A DNA stretch of 64,000 bases from Coprinellus micaceus (Eukaryota > Basidiomycota > Agaricomycetes > Agaricales > Psathyrellaceae), in the NCBI GenBank assembly GCA_951394405.1, contig OX596335.1, positions 1,736,001 to 1,800,000 on the forward strand, read 5' to 3'. Under the pieces are notes generated by a model. The model had not been told where the DNA came from, searched no databases, and was given only the letters and a program-made list of their open reading frames with translations. Every line of letters begins with the position of its first letter. Position 1 is the first letter of the stretch. A program made the translations under genes and the position numbers. Below, one piece after another: positions 1 to 13,081 of this stretch.

Positions 1-2395
1 GGGTGTTGGTTTTTGTAACAACTATGGTGTTTGTCCTCATCGTCCGACGTTTATTCACGTCGTTTTTAGGCGGCGAGTCTTCAGTATCCCAACCCCGTTG
101 CTACTGGTAGTGGCATACCCAAATCCAGTTACAGTCTCAACTATTTTTTTGTATGCAACACCGAGGGGGAGTACTGTCTTGGAGGTGAAGAGTCAAGGAG
201 GAATTGGACCAATTTCTCGGGGGATTAATGGCTTCGTGACTACTCCTGTGTTTGTCCGTGTGTTTTTGAGGGGGAAAGAATTTGCGATCCACTACCACTC
301 TTCTCCAGTCGGCACGGCCGCATGCCAGTGGAGCATTAAGTTCAATAGTACCAAGTTTCTTCCTGGCTTCCTTGGGAAAATTGACTCACCAAAGGACCAG
401 AAGATACAGCGTTCGGGGCCAAGTATAATGCCACGCCAATGTGAGAGCAAGGGGAAATAAAATGCGCCAAGAACTGTCTAACCGATGTACCTTCAATCGA
501 GTTAAGGTCCGAGTACTTCGAGTGGAGAATGATTAATGACTTGTGGGTCCCTGTTTGGACAATCCCATGACTCGGCCGCGTGATCCGGGCACCACACTTC
601 CCGAGTCCGACACTCTCCGAGCAGTGCCAATCGCGTAGGCCGACCTAGATAAGCATTGAACTTGAATAGCTGTCAAGGCCGGAGAACTTCTCGCCACTCC
701 CCGAGAAAGCCTTCCTCTATGGGATGAAATAGACAGGCGCTCCTCCTTTCATCAATTCGACCCTCCGCAGGCACCGAGGTTGTGGAGCGGCGGCTCGACC
801 CTGATGTCCGACTTTGCGACGGCACGCTCTATCGCGGTGGGTGGAGAGATGAATTTCGCTGTACAAGGCCTTTCATCGAACGGGACATGGCTTGCCTACA
901 ATTGCTCGTGAATGACTTCCACCTTCAGCACCACAACGAGGGTACTTCATAATCGACTGCAGTTCAGATCTCAGACGCGCTTCTCATCATTCAAGTGTTC
1001 AAAGTCATACTCACGCAAAGCAGGTTTCCGGTGTGTGCATTTCTCGTGATCCGAGCGGGAGCACGGCCGTGCACCCTATTTCCTGAAGCCAGGCATCGTC
1101 AGCCCCACACTGGATGAGTTTGGGAACCGGCAGACTGATATAAGATGAATGCTGTTTGCGGACGCAGTCACTGCCAGTGGGCTGAAGAGCCCCTGGAATC
1201 TTTGGCGCCGGGGTCGTGGATGCCACCATTCCCGCCGGATTATCAGTTCCCCATGCCTGCATGGTAGAACTTCGTAGGCCAAACCGGCATTCCTGCGACT
1301 CCCCTTTACCACCCGACCGGAGAACCAGTTGAAAGTAGGGGTGACCTCCACCAGACCCTCCTGTACGCAACGCTCATCACTAACCCGTCGTCAGGGCACC
1401 GGAATCCTCCACGCCACGCGCAAGTCGTATCTTCACCCTCGTGTATACCTGCACAATCATCGGTGATCGTGTAGCCTCTCCCCTCATATTTTTGCAAGCC
1501 CATCGTCTCCCGTGGTTGGCGCTGGTTCCGATGCTCCAAGGGCGGATTCCTACAATAGTCACGGATACCTGTTCACTAAACGTTAGGACACATTCCTGTC
1601 ATGATAGTCCCAATCCAACTCACCTTTCCCTTGGCTGTCACATCTGGGTATAGAGACACCAACCCCTTCGCCGTGATGAAGCTCACCACCAACGTCGAGT
1701 GGAAGAACAGGATCGGGGCCGGGGGCACATGGGGACGAAAGACCCGAAGCAGTCGCGTTGATCTTCTGCCCACCCTTGGTGCGGAACAGCGTCGCAACCT
1801 TCTCGATTGCCCCGCCCCCAACGTACTCCGGATCATGGGGGGAGAGCAGATGGTTCGGTTGCAGCTCGTAGCCCCTCTCTGCAAACTAAGTGAGCCAACT
1901 CGTTAAGGCTCCCCGCCGCTCTTTATGCCTGCACCCACACCCCAGGCCCCACCCCCAGTACGGCGATACCCCGAATGCAGTGTGTCGATCCCGTTAAAAT
2001 GGCAAGACGGCACAATTCAAGTGCCACACCATTCCAGACTACCTCGCTTCAGCATGTGCGCGCGGCTCTGGCTTCCGATGTAGTATCGAACTCCGACCAT
2101 GGCCTGCGTTTTAGTCCCCTTCGCGTAGTAACCCGACGCAGAACAATTACATTTATTGAAAATACATCACAGCTGGTAATCCGTCGGGGGTGTTATTGGC
2201 GTCGTTCCCAGGTCGATCATGTCCCTCACTTGGTGAAGCAGGGATTCAAGTTCGCTCCGAGTCTCACCCATGAGCGTCACGTGAACTGCCCAATGTCCAT
2301 TGTTACAAGCGGCTCGACGCTGACGTGCCGCCAGACTTACGCGACTAACTTTTCTTTCAACCTGACGCCGTAACTGGACAGTCACCGTCCACACC
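1..2395. other. Intergenic, no supportable gene
   Basis: No gene can be supported here. One plus-strand frame is open from the left edge to a stop at 458-460 (about 150 codons), so it could be the 3' end of a gene cut by the window, but it shows no motif I recognise and no ATG near its start. Between about 1000 and 1900 both strands carry overlapping 60-120-codon frames without family resemblance, the usual pattern of GC-rich non-coding DNA. Confidence 0.4.
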
Positions 2396-3658
2396 ATGCG
2401 CACCCTCCCAATCGAGCTTTGGGACCGAATCGTTGAGTGCTTGCTGGAGGACCAGTCTTACGTTGGGAACCTCCATTACGAGCCTGCATCCAGCGCATCT
2501 GCTCAAACTCCTCCATGGACAATCGGGAGGCGCACCCTGGCCTGTTCACTGGCCGCAACGACTCGTGGATTTTACGACCTCATCGTACCCAAGCTCTGGC
2601 GTCATGTTGTTATCGATAGGAGAGGGATGCTTGAACGTGTCGCCCTCCTCGCACTCCTGGGTCCCGCCCACGAGCCGACCCGGCGCCTGGGGGGCTTCAC
2701 AAAGCGTCTGGAGGTGATCATCAAAGACGCGACGTATGACCATACGACACTGGGAACGCTACTCCGCGAAACAACAGACTTGAAGGTGCTGGTGTTGGAC
2801 AGCTACCCCCCGCATCACAGCCCTCTGCAGCCATTCTCCACCATCCCCTTTACATCCTCTTCCATGACAGCCATCGCACGGTGTCACACGCTGGAGTCGT
2901 TGCAATTCCGCAATGGCCACGAGGTACCAACAATACAAGGCCTCTGCGAAATTTCGATGGGGTGTCCGTCTTTGAACCGCTTGCAGGTCACGGGCGTCGC
3001 CGGGCTTGACAGCATACCACCCCCCCAGATGACAAACGGGACTTCATCCTTTCCCAGTTTGACTTTCCTCAGCATAGGTGGTCCCGTTATCACTCCTCTC
3101 ACCAGGCGCCATCTCTGCGCCCTCATGGAATTCTTCGCACACCAACGCACGTCCATGCCCCGTCTTCGATCTATACACCTCCACCATCACCTCCCCGACC
3201 TTGAACCTTCTCTCCAACCCTTCGCCGACGTCCTCGCGCATGGGGAGCTTGTGTTCGGCTCACCCACGACTGACCAGATGCACCTCGGCATACCACTGCA
3301 ATATCGAAGCCTCCGTTCGTTGGCCATCAAAATCACCAACCGACCTGTACACCCCATTCCACCCTTCCCTTCTCTTGAACAGATTCAAGTTCTCCAGTTT
3401 CCCGCCACTGGTTACAGTCACCTCTATAGAACGGTGGGATACCGATGCGAACAGTTCCTCGTCCTACTTCTGCGTCATCCCAACGAAAGTCTGAAGGAAA
3501 TAACTGTATTTGTTCCGACTCGCCGTTATCAGCCCCCCCTCGACGCTTATCCCGCCCTCGCCCGGAAGTTCAGACACAATGGCATTGATCTTGTCGTTCA
3601 CCCTCACCCACTACATTGTGCCCTCCCGAGCGATAATCTCGTACAGGCCGGCACGTAA
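2396..3658 (+). CDS. F-box protein, intronless
   Basis: A 420-residue protein in one exon, starting at the ATG at 2396. Residues 4-17 (LPIELWDRIVECLL) fit the start of an F-box, and a second helix with SLAATTRGFYDLIVPKLWRHVV at about residues 51-72 completes the fold. F-box proteins bind Skp1 through this segment and present substrates to SCF ubiquitin ligases. The rest has irregular leucine-rich stretches (for example LESLQFRNG, FPSLTFLSIGG, YRSLRSLAIKI) typical of the variable substrate-binding part in basidiomycete F-box proteins. No intron is needed, unlike most genes in this window. The substrate cannot be predicted. The F-box assignment is by motif only; coding status is well supported by the long clean frame. 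Confidence 0.75.
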   Translation: MRTLPIELWDRIVECLLEDQSYVGNLHYEPASSASAQTPPWTIGRRTLACSLAATTRGFYDLIVPKLWRHVVIDRRGMLERVALLALLGPAHEPTRRLGGFTKRLEVIIKDATYDHTTLGTLLRETTDLKVLVLDSYPPHHSPLQPFSTIPFTSSSMTAIARCHTLESLQFRNGHEVPTIQGLCEISMGCPSLNRLQVTGVAGLDSIPPPQMTNGTSSFPSLTFLSIGGPVITPLTRRHLCALMEFFAHQRTSMPRLRSIHLHHHLPDLEPSLQPFADVLAHGELVFGSPTTDQMHLGIPLQYRSLRSLAIKITNRPVHPIPPFPSLEQIQVLQFPATGYSHLYRTVGYRCEQFLVLLLRHPNESLKEITVFVPTRRYQPPLDAYPALARKFRHNGIDLVVHPHPLHCALPSDNLVQAGT

Positions 3659-5076
3659 CATTTAACGCTGGTGCTGAATGTTATCCAACGTGATTCGTTC
3701 TTCGACTTCTCGATCTACGCACCCACTCAAACAATGCCAGTTGATTATCCCCCGTCTTTTACATCAAGCCCCGCCTTCAAACGATGTCTTACATAGCAAT
3801 TAAAGTGATAACAACCCTTCATATTTCCACTACTCGTCTATCCGTACCGCCGAATACAACACCGCGCTCGTGAAGAACGCCTCCCAAGTATCTGCATCGA
3901 GGCCTACTCATGGGCGTCCAGAACTCTACTCCGTTCCAAGGCGGCGCTGAGCGGCGTGCGTGGCGTAGGTCCTTAACATAGTCTCCTCTTCCATCATCAC
4001 ATCCACCGCGAGGTCCGACGTCGCCGTGATCTACAAGACCAAAACGTTACCCTTCAATCCTGGCACGTTTAGCGACGTGTTCAATGGGAGATTGCGTGCA
4101 GTGGCGACGTCCTAACCAGCCCTTTCAATAAGTAACCGACCGTTGATCGTTATACTGACCTCAGGTGCCCTAATCATAATCCACTTACCCGTCTCCAGCC
4201 GGGACCCTCTCATTATGGGCCGCTCGATTACAGTCTGACAACCGCGTTCCTCAGAATCATCTTCCCCACTGAAAGGGACCTACATCTCAGAGAGGCACAC
4301 TCCCTGTGAGTTGCTGTCCACTAGCGACCTGGCATGATTTGCAAAGGTACAAACATCGGTCCTACATTGCAAGGGAAGAACGAACCACTGACAGTCCTCT
4401 GGTCATCGATAGCGTCAGCGCCATGAACTGTAGCGTATACGGCAGCGCCCTCACCTTGGGAAAAACACATCATCCGTACCTGCATCCAGCTCTCTCCCCA
4501 ATTCATATCGTGGGTAGTGCGCAGGGGCATGACGTGCGGGAAGGGGGCTGCCATTTCTTCGCGCTGTCTGACAGGAAATGTAACGTCACCAACATCGCCA
4601 AAGTCTATTGAGGCGGTCGTTCTGACCCCCGCAGATGTTACTAACCTTCAATCAACTCCCATTCACAACCCATCGTGCACCTCGCACCCACGGTCCACCG
4701 AACGCCTCAACCCCAGCACGGTGAGTTCGTCTGCGTACGACTCGATTCTAGGTTCCAAGTCAACCGCGAGTCCAGAAAGAGAGGGGCCCTACTGGCTGCT
4801 GCCCACCGAACTCGGTCGTTATCTTTCCAGACAGTGATCCCACTTGGCCTAGCGAGTGTGAAGGCGTGCATCGTTTTCTACTGCAGCCCATATTCACCAG
4901 AGTCTTTTGATTCCTTCTACCCTCTGTACATATAATATTAAGCTCTTGCCTTGTAACGGTTTGCCTCAAGGCCTACAATACGAATCACACATCGCTCGCC
5001 AACTAATACGCCCCACCGACCTCGCCCGTCTTCAGTTCAATCCCGGGGCCTCGAGTACATCGGGGAAACCGCCTTT
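3659..5076. other. Intergenic, no supportable gene
   Basis: Downstream of the F-box gene. Short frames of up to about 106 codons occur on both strands but none shows a domain, a usable exon structure or a continuing intron model. Confidence 0.4.
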
Positions 5077-5781
5077 GTGCCGCGTTCTTCGGGGGTTCGA
5101 GTCAGTCATTCCCCCATATTACCAGCGATTGGTCTCAACTGCGTCCTCAGGGTGTACGACACTTCTTTGCTCAGTGACATTATGCCCATGTTGTACAAGA
5201 TTGCCGTTCCCGAGAACGCTGCCGTGTACCGCACCTTTCTCGCCGTGGAGTTTCGTTTGGTGTTCTAGCGATTTACCTACCAGGGGATCCTTCGCAATCT
5301 CGCCGAACGGTGAACATATTGCTGCGACGAATGCGAAGGTGGCATAGACTGGTATTCGACCGGGATGAGGCAGCATATATCTAAGGCGGCGGTCAAGGAT
5401 AATTACTCCAAAAAGAGTCTGGTAATGCCCGTTACCTTTCTAACCGAAACCACCGTGGTGGGTGGATACCACCAAGGTTGCCTGGTCGTTGCGAAACATG
5501 GGCACGGCCACCCCCGACTCTTTGGGAGGCCAGAAGGAACGCCTGTCCAACATGTGGTAAATTTCTGACTCGAATGAGATGCTATAATCAGGAGGTACTC
5601 ACGAGGAACTTGACAGAGCGTCTCCGTCGCTGCCAATATCATGGTGGTTGCTGTTGGCATTGACAAGGATATGATTGTTCACCCACTCCCTCTCACTCCA
5701 CCGAATGAAGCATCGGCGGCCAGCCCCTTTTCGACCGCGTCAGGAAGGTCCCCTGCCTCCGGTAGTGCCATCTGGCCCTGA
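5077..5781 (+). pseudogene. WD40-repeat-like protein relic
   Basis: Fragments in different frames read together like one beta-propeller blade region. Frame 1 at 5077-5268 contains VLRVYDTSLLSD. Frame 2 at about 5281-5340 reads FAISPNGEHIAATN, a classic WD40 strand (SPDGxxIA). Frame 1 at 5350-5556 reads DWYSTG and later PVTFLTETTVVGGYHQG and GTPVQHV, again blade-like. A plausible intron (donor 5557, acceptor ending 5616) leads into VSVAANIMVVAVGIDKDM up to a stop at 5779-5781. The joins at 5269-5280 and 5341-5349 are too short for introns: a TAG stop and a one-base frameshift lie at about 5341-5348. This suggests a broken gene, or assembly errors in a real one. WD40 proteins are scaffolds; no specific function can be given. 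Confidence 0.4.
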
Positions 5782-6563
5782 AATCGGGCTCGAGGACCTC
5801 GCCCTTTACGCCCCGGACACACCAACCCCGGAGCCTCATCACAACGGTGGGAGAGCCCGCACCGCACTGGGTTCGAGAAAAGGGCATCCTTCCCTTGAAC
5901 AAGCCCTTACCCCTGCTAGTTCCCCCAGTCTCGCTCCTCATCCCCCTCCTCATCCTCGCCAAACGTTCCGCCGTCTCCCTGCGATTGGCCTTGGTCTTCT
6001 TGATCGAGAATTCCCCGCGACTCCCACCCCACCTTCTACTCCCGTACCAACTGGCGAGATATTCTGAACGTAGGGCTTGACCTAGAAGACTAGAAGTGCC
6101 ATGGAGGCAGGGCAGAGGATCAGCAAGATCTTCGGGACTGGGACCCAAAGGTAACCGGTAAGCGCGCATTTATCGAGTATTTCCGAACTTAGTATTTGAA
6201 CATACTGAGAACTGGGGTTTAGGCTGCGGTTGCTCTCTGTACCTTCATAATTGTCAATCGGCAATCCGCTTTGGGATAGTTGAAACTTGATAGAATGAAA
6301 CTGGTACATATCACGTGCATGTTGGGAGCTTTCCCAATTTGCGCGTGACGCGCCGACATCGCATTAATATTATTTAATAATTTTAATTCAGTCCACTCAA
6401 ACCACTACGTCCTACGATGCCCTTACACGACTCTCCTTCTTCCATATCGAACACGAGCGCTCGTTAATGGGGACCCTCTCTCCGCTCACATCCCTGGAAG
6501 TGCTTCACACGCGGTACGTTCAATTCTCGTATACCAGACGCGATGTTACCTGAACTCTCGTAG

Positions 6564-7639
6564 CCTTGGGTCAATGCCCTCCAAGAGTACACCAACAGCC
6601 TTCGCACCGCGATGCCCGCTGGGCCCATTTCGTGCAGGGTGCGTATTCTTTCACACACAAGTTGCCTCCAACCGTGCGCTCACTACTCCACTTTCTTCCA
6701 AGGTCTAATACTGAACAACATTGACCACCCATCCGTTCTTACCCGCATCGACTCCTTGGTCACTTTCATCCATGAAGCCATTGCACTTGGCGATACCGAC
6801 CCTGAAGGTATGATTTACCCTCATCTTTCTGCCCTCTGATTGATTTCAGCGTAGATGAGGGCCACTTGCCAACCATAGATTCCGTCGAATCACTCCAGCA
6901 TATCCTCACCATTGCTTGCGGCATTGAACTTCAAAACGCAACCTGCTCTATGAGTTACGACTTGACTACGGACCCTGTTCTCCTCCGGCTTTTGCAGACC
7001 CGTGGGGAAACTCCTGAGGACGGCTTCCGGGACCACGACATCTCTAACATGCCGCATACCACCCGCTGTATGGCTGCATATAGCAGAGGTCGTATGCGCG
7101 ATTTGTTGCGGGTGATCTTCAAACGGACGGAAATCGTGGACAAAAGCGGGGAGGTCATCAAGAATCCGACCTGGGTCACACACTTCGTGCAACATTGGCA
7201 TGGTTCATTGCAGGTCTCAAAGGCGACTACCGTGACAGTCTCGGCTTACAAAGGATTTCCTTCGCCAATTAAACTGGACGGCCTCTCGTACACACTGGCC
7301 CGCTTTGGCCACAGAATTGGACGGACACAACAAAAGGCGGGTATCCAACTTCCTGCGTCCCATTCCGGTCTCCTCCGTTGTCCCGAAGGCCAACCCTCCT
7401 GCCCCTGGTACGTGTCTCTGAACCATATGCGTACTTTCAGACTCATGCTAAACCACCCCCGGTCGCAGACAGTGAGCCGGTTGCGCTGGGACTGTTCCGT
7501 ACTGGCATGCATCAGGGAGATCGTGCGTACTTCCGTGTCGTCACCCCCGACGATCCTGCCGTTATCAGTGCCAAACGCGGTCGTTCCCCTTCAACATCTG
7601 ACGGTAAGCATTTCCGAATCGCCAGGCTTCACGTGCTGA
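6564..7639 (+). CDS. Uncharacterised protein, partial gene model
   Basis: I do not recognise this family. Three pieces look coding: 6564-6807 in one frame (with WVNALQEYTNSL and NNIDHPSVLTRIDSLVTFI), then a good intron (donor 6808, acceptor ending 6854), then 6855-7639 in another frame (with DEGHLPTIDSVESLQHI and AYSRGRMRDLLRVIF). The phases across that intron agree and give GDTDPEDEGHLP. A possible intron of about 65 nt inside 6564-6807 (around 6650-6712) cannot be closed in phase, and no satisfactory first exon was found; an ATG at 6417 opens only 16 codons. After 7639 a further acidic stretch (SVFSDPHFETF, about 7713-7753) may belong to the same gene. It could be a decaying gene or a real one with exons I could not place. 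Confidence 0.35.
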
Positions 7640-8545
7640 GAGAATTCCGGATCCATGTCCAGTCGGCCCATCAGCGAAACGGCCGAAGGCATGACCCATG
7701 GGGACGCGGATGTTGACTCTGTATTTTCTGACCCTCACTTTGAAACCTTTTGACGCGGAATGCCAGCCCCCGGCGTGGACGGAGACCTTGGGATTTCCTG
7801 TCAAGTCCTTTCGACAGCCCGGAAGTGACAGGGGCAGACAGGGAAGGCGATTCTGCGTCAGTACAGAGGATGGCGGCTGGGTGTGTACGCGTCCCTTTCC
7901 TGCCTCCCCCTCACTTCTCGCTGGACTCGCCGCATTACTCCAAGCTCACCTTCCGCTGCTACATGAAACCCAAGTGCCAAGTGAGTGGGTATGGGATGTG
8001 TTGTTCGCTCGTAAATCACCTAATATGTAGCAGGGATATTGACTATCGTGCTTGATTTTGAGCGCCGTCGAACACAGCGGTGAGTATTATCTCGACGTCC
8101 CCGGAGCAATTGGGCTGACCTCCAGCTGTTTTTGTGACTTCCAGGCCAAGTTAGCCCCCAGTCGGGAACCGGCGGCCGTCATTGCGTGATAGGCGCCCAG
8201 ACGGACGACAGGGGAAAGCTGTCAGCTGGTTAGTGAGTTCAATCGACCCTTGCCCTTCCCTTAGGCTGACTGAGGCGTGACATTCTTCCACCATAGTCCC
8301 TCGAGTTCATTCTCATTCTCACCATATAGCTACTTGTACTGCATATTCTGGGATCTGTATCATAGCGTACATCTGAAATGGTATTTGCCTTCCACACCAA
8401 TACCCTGATCAAGCACCGAACCGAATATATTATTTAAAATTTAAAATCCCAACAAATTGGGTGGGGGCAGTGGGCGATATGGGACTCGACACCTCCCCAC
8501 CTACCCCGCCTTCGGCCCTATTCGGCACCTACGCTACACTCTGCC

Positions 8546-9989
8546 ATGCTTCTCAGTTTGGCTGGGAAAACGCCATCATCAGAGGCATACACTTCCAGCC
8601 GTCCGCTTGATGGCTGCTCTGGCCTGAGGCCTGAGGCCCGAGGGCGTGCAGCCTCAGTTCGAACCGGTGGCAGTGACGCTCCGTTCCTATCGCGTACTAT
8701 CACGACAGGACCCCTTCAGCAACAAGAACGTGGAAATACACTCTCACCCTGCGCCAAAGCACTGTCTAGGCTGCTCGTAATTCTAGTGCCACCAAACTAT
8801 CGAGCCCGGAACCAGGCGCAGTGGCGACTCGAGCACTCGCATCTCTCACATGCCCGCTGCTCCTTGCCGATCCAGACACCAGGTCCCCCGCCAGTCAGAC
8901 GCGGTACGTGCTAGCTCGGAAGCTGTGTCATGATGTCGAAAACTCATTCAAGTTTTTGGCAAGTCGCCCCTTCCAGCCCTTTTACTCACTGGGGGCAAAA
9001 AAGGCCCTTTCTACGGCCACGAGGCTTTGGCCAGGACGTGTGTGCGTTTTCTAACACACCTCTTCGCCTGCCCAGTATATCCATCTTCGAGAGCCCTCCC
9101 CAGGATCGGACTTCCCCACTTCGTCGCCTATACTCTACACCGGACGAAACTACATCCATCCGTGACATTCGCGGCTTTGACGCTGCTTCTGCGCCTCAAA
9201 TACCGTTTCCCTGGTATTACAGCGGTTTCTGGCCACCGTCTGTTCATCACAGCATTCATGATTGCTTCAAAAGTGGTCTGCGACGGGGCGTACTCGAACA
9301 AGTCCTGGGCTGTCGTCGCACAAGGAATGTTCTCCTTGAAGGACCTTAACAGAATGGAACGCGAGATGTGTGACTACCTCGAATGGGAGCTCACTTTCGA
9401 CGGCCCTATCCTCTCGACATTCGAGAAGCTTGTTACGAGGGACTTCTCCACGGACAGAGCCTTCTATCTTAGTTATCCCTTGGGCGTCTTTTCAAAACGC
9501 GCCCCATGTGCAGACGCTTCCACGGACACGCAGGTCGCCCTCTACCATCACCCTACCTCCGCCACGACCACCGTTCCCAGTTTTGACGAAGACCGGGGAC
9601 CTCCACCCACATCAGCTGCCTTGCACCCACACCCTCCGAGCTCCCAGCAACGAGTTCATGCCCCACATCGCTCATCCTCGCCGTCGCCGGGGTCCAAACC
9701 TGATACCCCGCGCCCAGGTCACTCAATCACAACGTCGCCTACCACACCGGCATCACAGACACCGGCCAGTTTTCAGAGCAACACGGCGTTGATAAGCGGC
9801 GTTGATCCACCACCCACTACTCCAGTTCCTTCACAGACCCTGGTTGATCTCCAGAACGACCCGGCGCAGATACACGGCACCAGCCCATCGCCGCTCCGAG
9901 ATCTACACTTCGCCGTTGTCGATGAAGCGCCGCAGGTACACCCACTATGGGGCCGAATGTTCGCGTTCGCGGTGCCTTCGACCTTTTAG
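8546..9989 (+). CDS. Pcl/Pho80-type cyclin
   Basis: Two exons, 8546-8903 and 8953-9989, give 464 residues. Exon 1 is read from the ATG at 8546; its phase-1 donor (gtacgt) joins TT at 8953 to give VFGKSPLPALLL. The cyclin box lies in about residues 135-260: GPFYGHEALARTCVRFLTHL, then FAALTLLLRLKYRFP, GHRLFITAFMIASKVVCD, SNKSWAVVAQGMFSL and NRMEREMCDYLEWELTFDG. This order matches fungal Pcl/Pho80-group cyclins, which activate Pho85/Cdk5-like kinases in cell-cycle entry, polarity or phosphate signalling. The C-terminal 200 residues are Ser/Pro/Thr-rich and probably disordered, with many SP/TP sites that could take CDK phosphorylation. Exon 1 is less certain than the cyclin box. Which CDK it binds cannot be told from sequence. 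Confidence 0.8.
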
Positions 9990-11388
9990 CGAACCACCTT
10001 TGGAGGTTTCCCCCATTCACAGTTTTGCCCAGATCTTGCATGGTTCGTTTGTCTTGTTTGTCTGACGCTCCTGGCGGACGTTCTCTTGCCTCTGAGATTC
10101 ATGTACAGCGTTCCAGCGATACTGTACCAGCTCATCGTCATACCGACCAGGATTTGAGTATTTACGATGGAACGAAGCCGACACCAGATATATTGCTTCA
10201 TATCTGAAATCAGGCTCCACTCGACAGCTCATGTATATGGAGGTATACAGTCCAGAGCTGTCGATTTTCACGACAGTTGTACTGGTTGTGGGTGTACGAA
10301 TCTGTGCTGTAAGAAACTCTCGAGATGGTCGTTGTAATCGTGGATTTCGAAAGAACGCCGAACGGGAATATGGCTAAGGCGGCTGTCGAGACCGTTCATA
10401 ATACTAACGACCCGATGCCCCAAACCCTCGTTTGAGCGTGGGGGCGTATGCTGGTTCGAATCCTTTTACACCCTCGCTATGTGGCCGTTTACAGTGGTTC
10501 AAGATCCTAGATGGGATATTACAGGCCTTGATCGAGACATGCTGCATGCCCTCGCTATCTCAGGAGAAGCCGTGCTCTACATCATGATCATTCGTCCAAC
10601 CCTCCGCCCAGTCATCGGCTGTCTCATCCTCGGGGAATACCCGGGTCATAAACTCCAGCTGCGCCGCTGCTTCTTCCCACCACCTAGGAGCAATCATGAA
10701 CTGAGATACAAATTAATAGTCGGTATAGGGGACACAAACTCTTTATCTGATCCCGTCCTTTCCGTTCGGGCTCTGTGTCTCAGTCCGAAGGTTCCATCGA
10801 TGGAGGTTTGATTCCCTAAATGTGATAGCTCGTCTCGCTGTCGCCTGCTGGGGGGGATTGGATCTGGGTGCTGGATGCAAACATGGTGCTTACTGTTTCT
10901 CCACCTCCCATAGTTTCAAGAACTCCTGCCAAGGCCCATTGGCCGCTTCTTTGCGGGCCCTAGTCTGCCAGTTGCAGTCGGCGATTGGATAAAACAATTC
11001 AAACCTACTTTTTGGCAGCCGCCCATCCTTCCATGAAGCACGACAGGTCGGTGTTGTATGAATCTACCATCAGCTGGTAATAGTCCTCCTCTTCGTCATC
11101 TTCATACAGTGTCTCATCAACTTCTTCTCTGAAGGGTGGTGTCGGTAACGCAATAGTCGGCGATTGAGAGAGAGAGAGAGAGGAAGAGTCACTTACTCAG
11201 TCTTTGGCGGAGTGAGGAATTCGGATGCGTGGCCGTTGGGTAGCATGGCGAAATTCCTGCGGCCTGTGAGCGAGCTAGGTGAGGTTGGATTGTGGGCGCG
11301 TCTGCGAGACTTAAAGAGTCTCCGTGGGTGTGAGAATCGCCGACGAGGAGCCCATGAGAACGAGAGCCACGGATCCGGTACTCTAAGC

Positions 11389-11456
11389 GAGCCTACCCGA
11401 ACTGCGAGCCTACCCGAACTGCGAGCCTACCCGAACTGCGAGCCTACCCGAACTGC
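11389..11456. repeat. 17-bp tandem repeat, 4 copies
   Basis: The unit gagcctacccgaactgc occurs four times head to tail without mismatch at 11389, 11406, 11423 and 11440. A 17-bp unit shifts frame with each copy, so it is unlikely to be coding selection. A short GA microsatellite lies about 210 bp upstream. Confidence 0.95.
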
Positions 11457-13081
11457 ATCGCTAGATTCTGTCGATCCCGGGACCTGCACCCCATAAGACG
11501 TGTGTGTTCTTCTCATAGTGGGTAGGAGCCCATTACTAGTAGGAATGATCACATCCCTCTACGAGCTGCCTCTTTCCGTCTGGCCCTAGTGCCCGCCGAT
11601 TAAGGTTCAAAAATGGGGTTTATTAAGGCATGCGATCCAGTGCCTCCTGTACGAACCTAGGGTCGCTTCAAACTATATGTAGAACAGGATACCGAGGTTT
11701 CGCGCGTTGGACCCGATGCTGACGCCTCGATTCGTAAACAATCCCCTATCCTCCGCTCGGCTCAATGAAGTTTTAGCTCTGTCAATGACTGTGTGGAAGT
11801 GGAAGGCCGCAGTCATCGGGCGAAATTTCCGGCTCCAAGGGAGCACAAACCCTTCCGCTGCTGGAACAGGTGGGAGCACATCCTTTTGCCATACTGATCA
11901 GGGCTGCTGCGAGATCCGCGGCAATCAATTGAGATTTAAGCGCTCAAACCGGACTCAATTTCTCAAAAAAGACGTCACAGAGCCGAATCGGGATGCCAAT
12001 AGGGAAGCTTCGGGCGGCCTCAGCAAGCTCAGACCGTGGACTTGAACCGAGGTATCGCTCTACGCCGTGAACACCGCGGGCTCAACTCAGGGCAGCAGTG
12101 ACACATAGTGGAGGAGGCGGTTACTTTGGTCTAATGAGGCTTCGAATACGAAAGGGAGTTTAGCGTTTGGTTGAATTATGCTCCTGTAATACTACCGCAC
12201 GCGCTCGCACCGATGCGGATCGCACCCCTTAGTCCTAACTCTCTAGATCTTGTTTATCAGGAGGCTGAGAGATTGTCTACCGTGGCATTCATTTGTGCTA
12301 GAGTGTAACTCGTGCTTCGCACCGGGGGTCGGGGTAAACGGGGTGAGCATGTCACGTCTGTTTCGCCCAGCGAACCCCTCGTCTGATAGCCGAGACCGCC
12401 CCGTGCACGCCCCGGAGTTTGACTCCAAGGTCTCGACAGATCCGATCGAAATTCCTCCGTCTTTCACCAACATGGATCTTCTAAACTCGGCTGAGATGGT
12501 AATTTGTCCTACCCTTGGGCCAGCCTGGGTACCTCGAGTTCGTGCCTGAACTTGATGCTTGACGTTTGAAATCGGACTTGACCTTTGTCATTTCATGTAT
12601 TGGATTTCGCGTTGGCCTGTTCCATGTCTTGGTCGCCCCGCACTCCCTCTAGGATTTGGCAGCGTCCTAGCCTGACGGGGGGTGGGGGGTGACGGGACCG
12701 AGCAGCGGCACTGCCTGGGACGGTCTGATGATGTGAGGGAACTAAGCGACAGTAAGTACTTGGCATTGAGGGGGGTGCGAGGGCGGAATGATAGAGAAAG
12801 GGGGAAAGGAAGAGTGCTATAACGAACTAGAGCAACGAAACGACGTGCGCGAGATACCAGCTAAGGTGTGTGTGACAGCGGCACCCTTCTGTATGGTGCT
12901 AGTTGAGGCCGCTTCCCCCGATCCCTTCGCCTCACCCCCCGGTTCGATACCATACAGCAATTAGGCCGCATGACGCCCCAAGGCAAGCCTGTCTATTGAT
13001 AGGCCGTCGTCCCGCGCTTCGTTGGTGTACGACAATCCATTGGCAATTTGTGTGGAGTCGTGTGGCGGTAGTTGCATGCCA

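Noticed and set aside
10370..10470. tRNA-like A-box (tggctaaggcgg) and B-box (ggttcgaatcc)
   Set aside because: The sequence on either side of the B-box does not form a five-pair T stem beyond the two G-C pairs, and no acceptor or anticodon stem could be drawn.
12665..12700. G-rich run as regulatory G-quadruplex
   Set aside because: The tracts are short and there is no nearby gene to regulate.
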